Positions 27,367-37,046 are shown, counted from the first letter of the stretch. The stretch is 64,000 nucleotides of DNA from UBA3478 sp965662045 (GCA_965662045.1 CBFIGE010000001.1:1-64000), one strand, 5' to 3'. The notes: generated by a model from the letters alone, not told the origin. Numbers and translations: made by a program.

Positions 27367-27397
27367 CCCTAGAGCAACAAATTAAAATGAACATAAT

Positions 27398-27676
27398 ATG
27401 GCAAACGTTACAATTAAACCTTTAGCAGACAGAGTTCTAGTTGAACCTATGGAGGCTGAAACCACAACTGCCTCTGGAATTATTATACCAGATACAGCTA
27501 AAGAGAAACCACAAAAAGGAACTGTGGTAGCTGTTGGACCTGGGACAAAAGATGAATCAATGACTGTTTCAGTAGGAGACCAAGTGCTCTATGGAAAATA
27601 CGCTGGAACAGAATTAAAACTCGATGGCAATGATTACCTCATCATGCGCGAGAGTGACATCTTAGCAATAGTTTAA
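27398..27676 (+). CDS. groES: Co-chaperonin GroES
   Basis: The 92-residue lid of the GroEL chamber. Visible landmarks are IKPLADRVLVEPMEAE at the N-terminus, the mobile loop ETTTASGIIIPDTAKEKPQKGTV (about 20-42) and the closing VLYGKYAGTELKLDGNDYLIMRESDILAIV. Length and order are standard. It is 26 bases upstream of groEL in a two-gene operon. Confidence 0.97.
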   Translation: MANVTIKPLADRVLVEPMEAETTTASGIIIPDTAKEKPQKGTVVAVGPGTKDESMTVSVGDQVLYGKYAGTELKLDGNDYLIMRESDILAIV

Positions 27677-27702
27677 TTAAAAAAATTTAAAAGAATAAAA
27701 TC

Positions 27703-29334
27703 ATGGCAAAAGATATAAAATTTGACATTGAAGCAAGAGACGGTCTGAAAAGAGGTGTGGATGCCTTGGCAAACGCAGTTAAAGTAACTCTTGGACCAAA
27801 AGGAAGAAATGTAATCATCAGCAAGGCATTCGGTGGACCTTCAGTTACAAAAGACGGTGTCAGCGTGGCAAAAGAAATTGAGCTTGAAGATGCACTTGAA
27901 AACATGGGTGCTCAGATGGTTAAAGAGGTTGCTTCAAAAACCAACGATTTGGCAGGAGACGGTACGACAACCGCAACTGTTTTGGCACAAGCCATTGTTA
28001 AAGAAGGATTGAAAAATGTAGCAGCTGGTGCAAATCCGATGGACCTTAAAAGAGGAATCGAAAAAGCAGTAGACGCTATTGTTGGAGATCTTGAAAAACA
28101 ATCTCAAACGGTTGGAGATGCTATTGAAAAAATCAAGCAGGTTGCTGCAGTTTCTGCGAATAATGATGAAACCATCGGTGATCTGATTGCCCAAGCTTTT
28201 GAAAAGGTTGGTAAAGAAGGTGTAATTACTGTTGAAGAGGCAAAAGGAATGGACACTTATGTGGACGTAGTGGAGGGAATGCAATTTGATAGAGGATATC
28301 TGTCTCCTTACTTCGTTACTGATTCTGAAAAAATGACAACAGAATTAGACAGCCCTTACATTTTGCTTTTTGATAAAAAGATTTCAGCAATGAAAGATCT
28401 TTTACCTGTACTCGAGCCTGTTGCTCAGTCAGGAAAACCTCTTTTAATTATTGCAGAAGACGTAGACGGTGAAGCTCTAGCTACACTTGTGGTAAACAAA
28501 CTTCGAGGTTCTTTAAAAATTGCAGCCGTGAAAGCTCCTGGGTTTGGAGATCGTCGTAAAGCAATGCTTGAAGATATTGCAATTCTTACAGGAGGCACAG
28601 TCATTGCTGAAGAAAGAGGATTTACTCTTGAAAATGCTACAATCGACATGCTCGGAACTTGCGAAAAAGTATCTATCGATAAAGACAACACAACCATTGT
28701 CAATGGTTCAGGTGCAGGAGACGATATCACTGCTCGTGTGAGTCAAATCAAATCTCAAATCGAAACAACTACCTCAGATTACGATAAAGAAAAACTTCAA
28801 GAACGTTTGGCAAAATTAGCTGGCGGTGTTGCAGTACTTTATGTAGGTGCAGCTTCAGAAGTAGAGATGAAAGAGAAAAAAGATCGTGTTGACGATGCAC
28901 TTCACGCCACGCGTGCAGCTGTAGAAGAAGGAATTGTTGCCGGAGGTGGAGTCGCTCTTGTTCGAGCGAAAAAAGCCCTTTCTAGTGTAGAAACAACAAA
29001 TGCCGATGAGGTCACTGGTTTACAAATCGTAGAACGCGCAATTGAAGCTCCTTTGAGAACAATTGTTGAAAACGCTGGTGGTGAAGGATCTGTTGTTGTA
29101 GCCAAAGTAATGGAAGGTAAAAATGACTTTGGTTACGATGCAAAATCAGAAACCTATGTGAATTTAATGGAGGCAGGAATTATCGATCCTAAAAAAGTGA
29201 CTCGTGTCGCTATTGAAAACGCTGCTTCAGTATCAGGTATGATCTTAACCACAGAATGTGCATTAATCGACATTAAAGAGGATACTCCTCCAGCAGGACC
29301 TCCAATGGGTGGTGGAATGCCAGGAATGATGTAA
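27703..29334 (+). CDS. groEL: Chaperonin GroEL
   Basis: The 543-residue 60-kDa chaperonin. Key motifs: TLGPKGRNV (about 30), the nucleotide-binding DGTTTATVLAQAIV (about 86-99), AGANPMDLKRGIEKAV, VEEGIVAGGGVAL near 405 and the C-terminal GGGMPGMM tail. There is one copy in the window and no sign of divergence. It ends 21 bases before a terminator. Confidence 0.98.
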   Translation: MAKDIKFDIEARDGLKRGVDALANAVKVTLGPKGRNVIISKAFGGPSVTKDGVSVAKEIELEDALENMGAQMVKEVASKTNDLAGDGTTTATVLAQAIVKEGLKNVAAGANPMDLKRGIEKAVDAIVGDLEKQSQTVGDAIEKIKQVAAVSANNDETIGDLIAQAFEKVGKEGVITVEEAKGMDTYVDVVEGMQFDRGYLSPYFVTDSEKMTTELDSPYILLFDKKISAMKDLLPVLEPVAQSGKPLLIIAEDVDGEALATLVVNKLRGSLKIAAVKAPGFGDRRKAMLEDIAILTGGTVIAEERGFTLENATIDMLGTCEKVSIDKDNTTIVNGSGAGDDITARVSQIKSQIETTTSDYDKEKLQERLAKLAGGVAVLYVGAASEVEMKEKKDRVDDALHATRAAVEEGIVAGGGVALVRAKKALSSVETTNADEVTGLQIVERAIEAPLRTIVENAGGEGSVVVAKVMEGKNDFGYDAKSETYVNLMEAGIIDPKKVTRVAIENAASVSGMILTTECALIDIKEDTPPAGPPMGGGMPGMM

Positions 29335-29355
29335 TAAAATCGAAACTTGAATATA

Positions 29356-29384
29356 AAAGCCGCCTCAAGTAGGTGGCTTTTTTT
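29356..29384 (+). terminator. Rho-independent terminator after groEL
   Basis: AAAGCCGCCT (29356-29365) pairs with AGGTGGCTTT (29371-29380) with one G-T wobble around the loop CAAGT, and the T-run continues to 29384. Confidence 0.88.
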
Positions 29385-29417
29385 GGTTAAATTTATTTTA
29401 CCCTAAATTGGTCTTCC

Positions 29418-29879
29418 ATGGCAAATTTTGAAGAATTAGAAATAGCAATACAACAAATAACTGCGAACGAAGAACTAACCGTATCAGAACGCTTGGAAAA
29501 CATCTGTGCACTTCTTCAATCCTCTGTAGCTCATTACGATTGGGTAGGCTTTTATTTTCACCATAAAGAGAAGCCAGAACTGCATCTAAAAGCATTTGCT
29601 GGTGAACCCACTGATCACACAGTTATTCCATTCGGAAAAGGAATATGTGGACAAGTTGCCAAAAGCGATAACAACTTTATTGTTCCAGATGTTCAAGCCC
29701 AAGACAATTATATCGCATGCAGCATTAATGTCAAAAGTGAAATCGTAGTGCCCCTCTTTGTAGAAGGTAAAAACATAGGTCAAATTGATATCGATTCAAA
29801 CACTATAGATGCTTTTGACAAAAAAGATGAACAATTTCTTGAACTTGTTAACAGAAAGGTAGCAGGCATTTTGGCTTAG
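29418..29879 (+). CDS. GAF-domain protein, free methionine-(R)-sulfoxide reductase-like
   Basis: A 153-residue single GAF domain close to fRMsr, which reduces free methionine-R-sulfoxide. Matching landmarks are YDWVGFYF (about 40), FGKGICGQVA (Cys about 76), DNYIACSINVKSEIVVPLF (Cys about 95) and GQIDIDSNTIDAF. Two of the cysteines used by E. coli fRMsr are present; a cysteine between them is not seen, and the usual GHIAC reads NYIAC, so activity is likely but not certain. A TTTG (29382-29385) in the T-run of the groEL terminator, 18 bases before TAAATTGG (29404-29411), is a weak promoter candidate. Confidence 0.75.
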   Translation: MANFEELEIAIQQITANEELTVSERLENICALLQSSVAHYDWVGFYFHHKEKPELHLKAFAGEPTDHTVIPFGKGICGQVAKSDNNFIVPDVQAQDNYIACSINVKSEIVVPLFVEGKNIGQIDIDSNTIDAFDKKDEQFLELVNRKVAGILA

Positions 29880-29900
29880 CCTCGAAAACATCTAATTTTG
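29870..29900 (+). promoter_or_regulatory. purH promoter (Bacteroidota consensus)
   Basis: TTTG at 29870-29873 and TAATTTTG at 29893-29900, spaced exactly 19 bases, match TTTG-N19-TAnnTTTG in every position. The -33 element lies inside the last codons of the GAF gene. Transcription should start near 29907, leaving about 15 bases of leader before purH. Confidence 0.7.
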
Positions 29901-29921
29901 CCCTCTTAAAATCAACACGTT

Positions 29922-31454
29922 TTGGAAAAAAAGATACAAAACGCCCTTATCTCAGTATTTCACAAAGAAGGGCTTGAACCTATTGTTCAAAAACTGAAGG
30001 AATTAGGCGTTCGTATATACTCTACAGGAGGAACAGAAAAATTCATAAAAGATTGTGGAGTGGATGTTATTCCAATTGAAGATTTAACGGCATATCCTTC
30101 TATATTAGGAGGTCGAGTAAAAACACTTCACCCCAAGGTCTTTGGCGGTATTTTAAATCGTCAAGACGTGAGTTCTGATCAAGAAGAATGCAGCAAGTAC
30201 GACATTCCACAACTTGATTTAGTCATCGTAGATCTTTATCCATTCGAAAAAACAGTAGCTTCAGGTCAAAGTCATTCAGATATCATTGAAAAAATAGATA
30301 TTGGTGGGATTTCATTGATTAGAGCTGCAGCAAAGAATTACAAAGATGTACTCTGTATTTCCTCACAAGACCAATACGCAGAACTATTAGAAGTCTTAAG
30401 CAACAAAGAGGCTAAGACCAACTTAGGAGAAAGGCAGCGTTTCGCAGCGGCTTCATTTCAACTTTCCTCGCATTACGACACTGCCATATTTAATTATTTC
30501 ACAGAACAAAACGAAGAATCAGATCCCGTATTAAAATTGAGCGTACAGCAACATATGCCCCTTAGATACGGAGAAAATCCACATCAAAAAGGAACGTTTT
30601 TTGGAGACTTCAACGGCTTGTTTGATCAGCTTCACGGAAAAGCACTTTCCTATAACAACTTACTCGATGTCGATGCTGCCGTTCAACTCATGCGGGAATT
30701 TAAAGATGACTCGCCCACATTTGCCATCCTCAAACACAATAATGCATGTGGATTAGCCACTAGAGATAATCTTCATCAAGCTTATTTAGATGCTCTAGCA
30801 GGCGACCCTATATCTGCTTTTGGCGGCATCTTAATTGCCAATACTATTATTGATCTAAAGACAGCAGAAGAAATATCAAGCCTGTTTTGTGAGGTGGTCA
30901 TTGCACCAGAATTTGATGCTGAAGCACAGCTCAAACTTCAAGAAAAAAAGAATCGCATATTACTTGTTCAAAAAAATTGGAATCTACCTAAAACACAAGT
31001 CAGAACAGCACTAAACGGTTTCTTATGGCAAGAGCAAGACAGTCTCACAGAAACGAAAGATCAATTAAAGACTGTAACGACAATTAGTCCAAGTCAAGGT
31101 GAAATTGACGACTTACTATTTGCGGCAAAAATTTGTAAACACACCAAAAGTAACACCATAGTTTTAGCAAAAAATCGTCAACTTATCGCTTCAGGAACAG
31201 GACAAACTTCTCGAGTAGACGCACTTCGACAAGCAATACAGAAAGCAAAAGCATTCAAATTTGAACTCGAAGGAGCGGTAATGGCAAGTGATGCCTTTTT
31301 TCCTTTTCCAGACTGTGTAGAAATTGCCCATAATGAAAAAATCTCTTCCGTAATACAACCTGGAGGATCAATAAAAGACCAGTTGAGTATAGATTTTTGT
31401 AATAATGCAAAAATGTCAATGTTAATGACAGGAATTCGTCATTTTAAACACTAA
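29922..31454 (+). CDS. purH: Bifunctional AICAR formyltransferase/IMP cyclohydrolase
   Basis: PurH makes the last two steps of IMP synthesis. The 510 residues begin at a TTG (29922), chosen because it directly precedes the conserved strand KKIQNALISVFHKEG and no ATG is available upstream. N-terminal IMPCH domain: YSTGGTEKFIKD (about 33-44), GGRVKTLHPKVFGGIL (about 64-79). C-terminal transformylase: LRYGENPHQKG (about 213), LKHNNACG with the KHxNPCG-type catalytic His, and DAFFPFPDCVEIA, IQPGGSIKDQ near the end. An own promoter is visible just upstream. The TTG start may lower expression. Confidence 0.95.
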   Translation: MEKKIQNALISVFHKEGLEPIVQKLKELGVRIYSTGGTEKFIKDCGVDVIPIEDLTAYPSILGGRVKTLHPKVFGGILNRQDVSSDQEECSKYDIPQLDLVIVDLYPFEKTVASGQSHSDIIEKIDIGGISLIRAAAKNYKDVLCISSQDQYAELLEVLSNKEAKTNLGERQRFAAASFQLSSHYDTAIFNYFTEQNEESDPVLKLSVQQHMPLRYGENPHQKGTFFGDFNGLFDQLHGKALSYNNLLDVDAAVQLMREFKDDSPTFAILKHNNACGLATRDNLHQAYLDALAGDPISAFGGILIANTIIDLKTAEEISSLFCEVVIAPEFDAEAQLKLQEKKNRILLVQKNWNLPKTQVRTALNGFLWQEQDSLTETKDQLKTVTTISPSQGEIDDLLFAAKICKHTKSNTIVLAKNRQLIASGTGQTSRVDALRQAIQKAKAFKFELEGAVMASDAFFPFPDCVEIAHNEKISSVIQPGGSIKDQLSIDFCNNAKMSMLMTGIRHFKH

Positions 31455-31509
31455 AAATCTTACATTTACAAGAGTAGTAGATACGTTAAATTAAAACCCC
31501 TTATTTGAT

Positions 31510-32538
31510 ATGGCATTTCTTGATTTCCTAACCGAAGAAATCGCTATTGACCTCGGAACGGCCAATACCCTCATAATACATAACGACAAAGTTGTTGTCG
31601 ACTCCCCTTCTATTGTAGCCCGTGATCGCACCTCTGGTAAAATTATTGCTGTAGGACGAGAGGCCAATATGATGCAAGGAAAGACGCATGAAAATATCAA
31701 AACTATTCGTCCACTTAAAGACGGAGTCATTGCAGACTTTGACGCATCAGAAAAAATGATCAGCATGCTGATCAAGGCTATTCCAGCATTAAAGAAAAAA
31801 TTATTTCCACCTTCACTTCGTATGGTGATTTGTATTCCTTCAGGTATTACAGAAGTAGAAATGCGCGCTGTTAAAGAATCAGCTGAACGAGTTAACGGCA
31901 AAGAGGTTCATTTAATTCACGAACCCATGGCAGCCGCTATCGGTATCGGTTTGGACATCATGGAACCAAAAGGAAATATGATTGTTGATATAGGTGGAGG
32001 AACTACGGAAATAGCAGTTATTGCTTTAGGAGGTATTGTTTGCGACCGATCAGTTAAAATTGCAGGAGACGTCTTCACCAACGATATCGTAAATTACATG
32101 CGAACGCAATTCAACCTCTTTATCGGTGAGAGTACCGGTGAAAAAATAAAAATTGAATGTGGCTCAGCGCTTGACGACTTAGAGAATCCACCAAATGAGA
32201 TGGAAATTCAAGGTAGAGATCTTTTAACCGGAAAGCCCAAGTCTGTGTTAATGACGCACAAAGACGTAGCAAAAGCCTTAGATAAGAGTATTATTCGAAT
32301 TGAAGACGCGGTCATGGAAACGCTTTCTCAAACTCCTCCAGAACTCGCTTCGGACATTTACAATTCAGGAATATACTTAGCAGGTGGAGGGGCCTTACTA
32401 AGAGGACTAGACATCAGACTTTCAAACAAAACAGATTTACCCGTTTATATTTCAGAAGACCCCTTACGGGCAGTAGTGCGGGGAACAGGCATTGCGCTTA
32501 AAAATTTAGAAATCTTTAAAAATATTTTAGTGAGGTAA
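31510..32538 (+). CDS. mreB: Rod shape-determining actin homologue MreB
   Basis: MreB filaments guide the cell-wall elongation complex. The 342 residues show the actin phosphate-1 motif IAIDLGTANTLI (about 11-22), HEPMAAAIGIGL, phosphate-2 MIVDIGGGTTEIAVI (about 158-172) and adenosine motif IYLAGGGALLRGLD (about 285-298). An N-terminal short amphipathic stretch MAFLDFLTE is present. It leads the mreBCD-mrdA-rodA operon; TACATTTA at 31461-31468 region is a near-match to the -7 element. Standard length. Confidence 0.97.
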   Translation: MAFLDFLTEEIAIDLGTANTLIIHNDKVVVDSPSIVARDRTSGKIIAVGREANMMQGKTHENIKTIRPLKDGVIADFDASEKMISMLIKAIPALKKKLFPPSLRMVICIPSGITEVEMRAVKESAERVNGKEVHLIHEPMAAAIGIGLDIMEPKGNMIVDIGGGTTEIAVIALGGIVCDRSVKIAGDVFTNDIVNYMRTQFNLFIGESTGEKIKIECGSALDDLENPPNEMEIQGRDLLTGKPKSVLMTHKDVAKALDKSIIRIEDAVMETLSQTPPELASDIYNSGIYLAGGGALLRGLDIRLSNKTDLPVYISEDPLRAVVRGTGIALKNLEIFKNILVR

Positions 32539-32555
32539 TACGTTGAATCTGTGAT

Positions 32556-33389
32556 ATGCAGCAAATCATTTCATTCTTATTTAAAAGACAAGTAGAACTT
32601 CTCTACCTTCTATTACTATTAATAAGTTTGGTGCTGAGTATCAATTCTCACTCTTATCATCAAAGACAATATTTAAATTCGGCCAATGCACTTAGCGGTG
32701 GGTTGCAACAGTGGAGCAGCGAAGCCTTTACTTATTTTGATTTGAAAAAGGTGAACAGTGCATTGAATGAAGAAAACGTCGCGTTAAGAAACGAGTTAGA
32801 ACAATTAAAAAGTTCTATTGAGCTATTAAATAGAGTTACATTAAATACTGCATTCGGCGAGAGTCAATTTAAATATTATTCAGCAAAAATTATTAAGAAC
32901 AGCATTAGTCGTTACAGAAATTACCTCACAATCGATATAGGCGACGATAATATGGTCAGCACTGACATGGGCGTTATTAATGAAAAGGGAATCGTAGGGG
33001 TAGTAGACGAAGTATCCGCACAATATGCAACTATCGCTTCAGTAGCGCATGCAGATGTACAAATCAATGCCAAACTCAAAAATTCAGATCACTTTGGTTT
33101 TCTAAGTTGGAATGGAATAGACTATACATTATTCAATTTATTTGACGTTCCTAAAAATGCAGCTGTTGCGATTGGTGATACTATAGTCACAGGAGGAATG
33201 TCCAATATTTTTCCCGAAGATATTTTAATTGGAACTGTGGTAGATTACAGCATTCCAAATAACCAAAGTTTCTATGAAATAACAGTTAAGTTGAACAATG
33301 ATTTAGCCAACCTTAATCACGTTAAATTGATTGCCAATAAAAACAAAAATGAAATCAGTACACTTCAGTCTAAAACCGCTCTTGAATGA
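32556..33389 (+). CDS. mreC: Rod shape-determining protein MreC
   Basis: MreC links MreB to the periplasmic synthases. The 277 residues have one membrane helix (about 14-31), a coiled coil (LKKVNSALNEENVALRNELEQL, about 66-87) and the beta-rich domain containing VSTDMGVINEKGIVGVV (about 128-144) and IGDTIVTGGMSNIFPEDILIGTV, which are the characteristic stretches. It ends four bases into mreD (overlap), consistent with coupled translation. Confidence 0.93.
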   Translation: MQQIISFLFKRQVELLYLLLLLISLVLSINSHSYHQRQYLNSANALSGGLQQWSSEAFTYFDLKKVNSALNEENVALRNELEQLKSSIELLNRVTLNTAFGESQFKYYSAKIIKNSISRYRNYLTIDIGDDNMVSTDMGVINEKGIVGVVDEVSAQYATIASVAHADVQINAKLKNSDHFGFLSWNGIDYTLFNLFDVPKNAAVAIGDTIVTGGMSNIFPEDILIGTVVDYSIPNNQSFYEITVKLNNDLANLNHVKLIANKNKNEISTLQSKTALE

Positions 33390-33892
33390 TCACCAATGAT
33401 CTAGGAAATCTCGCCTTACGTTTTATTGGATTAATAATTGTTCAAGTATTAATTCTAAATAACCTCATTGTTTTCGGGCAATACATCCCTTTCATTGCTG
33501 TACTATTTCTGTTTTGGTTTCCGATGTATATTTCAAAAAATATCATGATGGTAGTAGCTTTTTTTCTTGGACTGATCATCGATATATTCACTGATACTGT
33601 TGCATTTCACGCATTTTCATTAAGTACAATAGCTTATTTACGTCCGAGTATTTTAAAGTTTTGCTTTGGAAATAATATTGAATTTCAAAGCAGCCATTTT
33701 CAAGGCACTTCTAGAGCGCAAAGACTGAGCTTTTTATTCATACTGTTGTCCCTCGAAGCATTTTTATTTTTCATCTTAGAAATATTCAATTTTAAACACA
33801 TCTTACTTATTTTTAATAAAACAGTGCTCACCACATTTTTAAGTTTCGGAGTTAGTTTAATTATCACCTCTATAATACCTAGGAATATCTAA
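33386..33892 (+). CDS. mreD: Rod shape-determining protein MreD
   Basis: The 168-residue integral membrane partner of MreC. Hydrophobic nearly throughout, with about five helices; the segment FLGLIIDIFTDTVAFHAFSLSTIAYLRP (about 52-79) is the conserved family region (D-x-F-x(4)-G/AxHA type). Recognised mainly by context between mreC (4-base overlap) and mrdA (next base). Confidence 0.9.
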   Translation: MITNDLGNLALRFIGLIIVQVLILNNLIVFGQYIPFIAVLFLFWFPMYISKNIMMVVAFFLGLIIDIFTDTVAFHAFSLSTIAYLRPSILKFCFGNNIEFQSSHFQGTSRAQRLSFLFILLSLEAFLFFILEIFNFKHILLIFNKTVLTTFLSFGVSLIITSIIPRNI

Positions 33893-35764
33893 ATGCAACG
33901 ATTTGTTTTTAATATACTGACCACACTCATAGGCCTTACTTTTATTTTTAGGTTGGGGTATTTACAAATCATAAAATACGACAAGAGCAAACAAATGATG
34001 GACAACCTAGCCATCAAAGTTGAAAAGACCTATCCAGAGCGCGGTTTTATCTACGACAGAAATAACCAATTACTCGTAGCCAATCAACCGGCCTATGATA
34101 TTATGGTCATACCGCGTGACATTGAGAATTTAGATACTTTGGATTTCTGTCAAATGCTTAATATCAGCAAAAAACAACTTGACAAAACCTTGGAGCGAGC
34201 GAAGCGCCACTCCACTCGATTACCTTCTGTTGTACTGTCAAATTTATCTAAAAATGAATACGCCGTTTTTCAAGAAAAAATGAGGCGTTTTCCTGGTTTT
34301 TTCGTTCGTGCAAAATCATTGAGAGATTACTATACGGCAGCTGGAGCGAATGTACTTGGATACATCTCAGAAGTCAATCAAGAGGATCTCAATAAGAACG
34401 TTTACTACATTCAAGGTGAAAATATCGGTCGCACTGGAATCGAAAAACAATATGAGAAATACCTTAGAGGGAGCAAAGGTGTAAAATACATTCAAAAAGA
34501 CCGTTTCAACAGAGAAATAGGTCCCTATGAAAACGGCACTTATGATACCCTCGCTAGAATTGGACTTGATATTAATATCACCATAGATAAAGAACTTCAA
34601 GAGTATGCTGAAAAGCTCATGAACGGGAAAAGAGGAGGAATCGTTGCTCTAGAACCCAAAACAGGAGAGATTTTGAGTATGGTCAGCGGACCAACCTATG
34701 ACCCATCACTTCTTGTAGGACGAAAGAGGTCAAAAAATTATACCAAACTACATTACGACTCCATTTCAAAACCTACTTGGGACCGTTCAATACTAGCCGA
34801 ACCTTCTCCCGGTTCTCCGTTCAAAGTCTTAAATGCGCTTGCTGCACTTCAAGAAGGCACCCTTGATCAAAACGAAAAAGTACGCTGTTATGAAGGCTTT
34901 TATGTAGGTGGTGTAAAAAGAGGGTGTCACTGCGGCGGTGGTCATCGCAATTTAAATGACGGTCTTCGACATTCATGTAATGCCTATTTCGCAGATGTTT
35001 TCAAAAATTTTTACGACAAGTATGAAAATACTGCTGAAGCTCACGACTCTTGGACAAAGCACATGAAAAGTTTTGGACTTGGGGACTATTTGGGAACAGA
35101 TCTACCCACAGGGCGACCAGGGCGAATTCCAAACACTGCATACTACGATAGAGCCTATGGAAAAAATAAATGGTACAATAGTTATATCATTTCTAATGCC
35201 ATAGGTCAAGGTGAAGTAGCCGCTACTCCGATACAACTTGCCAATATGACAGCGGCCATTGCCAATAGAGGTTATTTTATCACTCCTCATATCATTAAAA
35301 ATATTTCAGACGGTTCAGAAATTCCATCGAGATTTAAACGAAAACGATTTACATCAATCGATAGCAAGCACTTTCATCCCATTGTAAAAGGTATGAGTGA
35401 AGTCTATAAAAGAGGAACTGCGAGATGGATTCAAGTGCCTGACATTGAAATTGCTGGAAAAACAGGAACAGTAGAAAATTTCACCATCATAAATGGCGTA
35501 AAAACACAATTGACAGACCACTCAGTGTTTATCGCATTTGCTCCTGTTGAAAATCCGAGAATAGCTTTGGCAGTCTATATTGAACACGGCTATTACGGAG
35601 GACGTTACGCGGGACACATCGCTTCTTTGATGATCGAAAAATATATCAAAGGAGAAATCAGTCGAAAAGATTTAGAAGCGCGCATGTTGACCAAAACACT
35701 CGATCATGAATACGCCAAGCCACTAAGTGGCGAGTCCTTCGAAATCAACGAGTATGTTTGGTAA
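33893..35764 (+). CDS. mrdA: Penicillin-binding protein 2 (elongasome transpeptidase)
   Basis: The cross-linking enzyme of cell elongation. The 623 residues hold an N-terminal anchor (about 5-25), the dimerisation domain with RGFIYDRNNQLLVAN (about 44-58) and NVLGYISEVNQEDL, and the transpeptidase domain with all three active-site motifs: SPFK (Ser308-Lys311), SCN (361-363) and KTGT (523-526). Between the first two is a Cys/His-rich loop (RCYEGFYVGGVKRGCHCGGGH) with four cysteines, larger than in proteobacterial PBP2 but of a kind seen in Bacteroidota. It adjoins mreD without a gap and overlaps rodA by 11 bases. Confidence 0.95.
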   Translation: MQRFVFNILTTLIGLTFIFRLGYLQIIKYDKSKQMMDNLAIKVEKTYPERGFIYDRNNQLLVANQPAYDIMVIPRDIENLDTLDFCQMLNISKKQLDKTLERAKRHSTRLPSVVLSNLSKNEYAVFQEKMRRFPGFFVRAKSLRDYYTAAGANVLGYISEVNQEDLNKNVYYIQGENIGRTGIEKQYEKYLRGSKGVKYIQKDRFNREIGPYENGTYDTLARIGLDINITIDKELQEYAEKLMNGKRGGIVALEPKTGEILSMVSGPTYDPSLLVGRKRSKNYTKLHYDSISKPTWDRSILAEPSPGSPFKVLNALAALQEGTLDQNEKVRCYEGFYVGGVKRGCHCGGGHRNLNDGLRHSCNAYFADVFKNFYDKYENTAEAHDSWTKHMKSFGLGDYLGTDLPTGRPGRIPNTAYYDRAYGKNKWYNSYIISNAIGQGEVAATPIQLANMTAAIANRGYFITPHIIKNISDGSEIPSRFKRKRFTSIDSKHFHPIVKGMSEVYKRGTARWIQVPDIEIAGKTGTVENFTIINGVKTQLTDHSVFIAFAPVENPRIALAVYIEHGYYGGRYAGHIASLMIEKYIKGEISRKDLEARMLTKTLDHEYAKPLSGESFEINEYVW

Positions 35765-37043
35765 ATCAATTCTTTGGAGAGTCGATTGGCTCGTTATACT
35801 GCTTTACCTTTCACTGAGTTTTTTCGGATGGCTAAACCTGTATTCAACAACCGTTAGCGACACTGACACCTCTTTATTCGATTTTAGTACCTATTATGGG
35901 AAACAGCTTTTCTTCTTTTGCTTATCTATCGTGATGTTTTTCAGCATCTCACTTCTAGATGATCGATTTTTTGAGCGTTTTTCGTCTATTTTTTACTTTG
36001 TAGGCCTCTTTCTTCTCATCGGTTTATTCGCCTTTGGAGAAACAATAGCTGGAGCAACATCCTGGTATGACTTGGGCGCCTTTAATTTTCAGCCCTCCGA
36101 ATTTGCCAAACTAACTACTGTATTGGGATTAGCCAAATACCTAAGTGACTTCCAAACAGACATCAAAAAAACATCTAGCCAGGCCTTTGCTGTTCTTTTA
36201 ATTCTAGCACCTGTAATACTGGTAGTTCCTCAACCTGATCCAGGAAGTGCACTTATCTTTTTGGCTTTGTTTTTAGTTTTATTTTACGAGGGTTTTCCCA
36301 TTTACTTTCTAGTTTTTGCCATTGTCTTGGCACTTTTATTTGGACTTACATTAATGTTTGGTCCAATACTTATAGGAATTATTTACGGTGTATTACTGCT
36401 ATTTTATTTTGGATTTAAATCTCCTAGGATTAAAATTCCGCGGATAGCCATGACCACTTTTGTGCTTTTTTCAGGTTTAATTATCTCGGGAACAACTTAT
36501 GTATTTGAAGAAGTATTTGAAGACCGTCACCGAGACCGATTCAATTTATGGTTGAACCTAGAAAAAAATACAAATGAACTTGAATCTATTCGTAAAAGTA
36601 TTGGATACAACACGATTCAGGCAGAAGAAGCCATTGCCTCAGGCAGATGGTTAGGTAAAGGATTTTTAAAAGGAACTCGAACAAAAGGAGATTTTGTTCC
36701 CCAACAACATACCGACTACATTTTTAGTTCTGTTGGTGAGGAATGGGGGTTTATAGCGTCTACTATGGTGATCGTTGCTTTTGTAGTCTTACTCAATAGA
36801 TTAGTAAGAATTGCAGAGCGTCAAAAAAGACATTTTAATCGCCTATTCGGTTATGGAATTACAGCCATACTGATGTTTCATTTTGTAATCAACATCGGTA
36901 TGGTACTTGGACTTCTGCCAACTATAGGCATCCCCTTACCCTTTTTCAGCTACGGCGGTTCTGGACAATTATTTATGTCTTTAATGCTGTTTATCTTCCT
37001 CAAAATGGACGCCAATAGGCTGAATCAAGACGGAGGGCTTTAA
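35754..37043 (+). CDS. rodA: RodA peptidoglycan glycosyltransferase (SEDS family)
   Basis: RodA polymerises glycan strands together with PBP2. The start is set at the ATG at 35754 (MFGKSILWRVDWLVILLYLSL), which leaves an 11-base overlap with mrdA and a natural first helix. The product of about 429 residues has roughly ten helices with SEDS landmarks: GATSWYDLGAFNFQPSEFAKL (about 104-124, PSE), VPQPDPGSALIFL (catalytic-loop Asp), QAEEAIASGRWLGKGFLKGT, DFVPQQHTDYIFSSVGEEWGF and LPTIGIPLPFFSYGGSGQL near the C-terminus. It ends 4 bases from the convergent protease gene. Confidence 0.96.
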   Translation: MFGKSILWRVDWLVILLYLSLSFFGWLNLYSTTVSDTDTSLFDFSTYYGKQLFFFCLSIVMFFSISLLDDRFFERFSSIFYFVGLFLLIGLFAFGETIAGATSWYDLGAFNFQPSEFAKLTTVLGLAKYLSDFQTDIKKTSSQAFAVLLILAPVILVVPQPDPGSALIFLALFLVLFYEGFPIYFLVFAIVLALLFGLTLMFGPILIGIIYGVLLLFYFGFKSPRIKIPRIAMTTFVLFSGLIISGTTYVFEEVFEDRHRDRFNLWLNLEKNTNELESIRKSIGYNTIQAEEAIASGRWLGKGFLKGTRTKGDFVPQQHTDYIFSSVGEEWGFIASTMVIVAFVVLLNRLVRIAERQKRHFNRLFGYGITAILMFHFVINIGMVLGLLPTIGIPLPFFSYGGSGQLFMSLMLFIFLKMDANRLNQDGGL

Positions 37044-37046
37044 AAT

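Noticed and set aside
27296..27397. CIRCE/HrcA operator before groES
   Set aside because: No TTAGCACTC-N9-GAGTGCTAA-type repeat is present; the only inverted repeat is the secG terminator.
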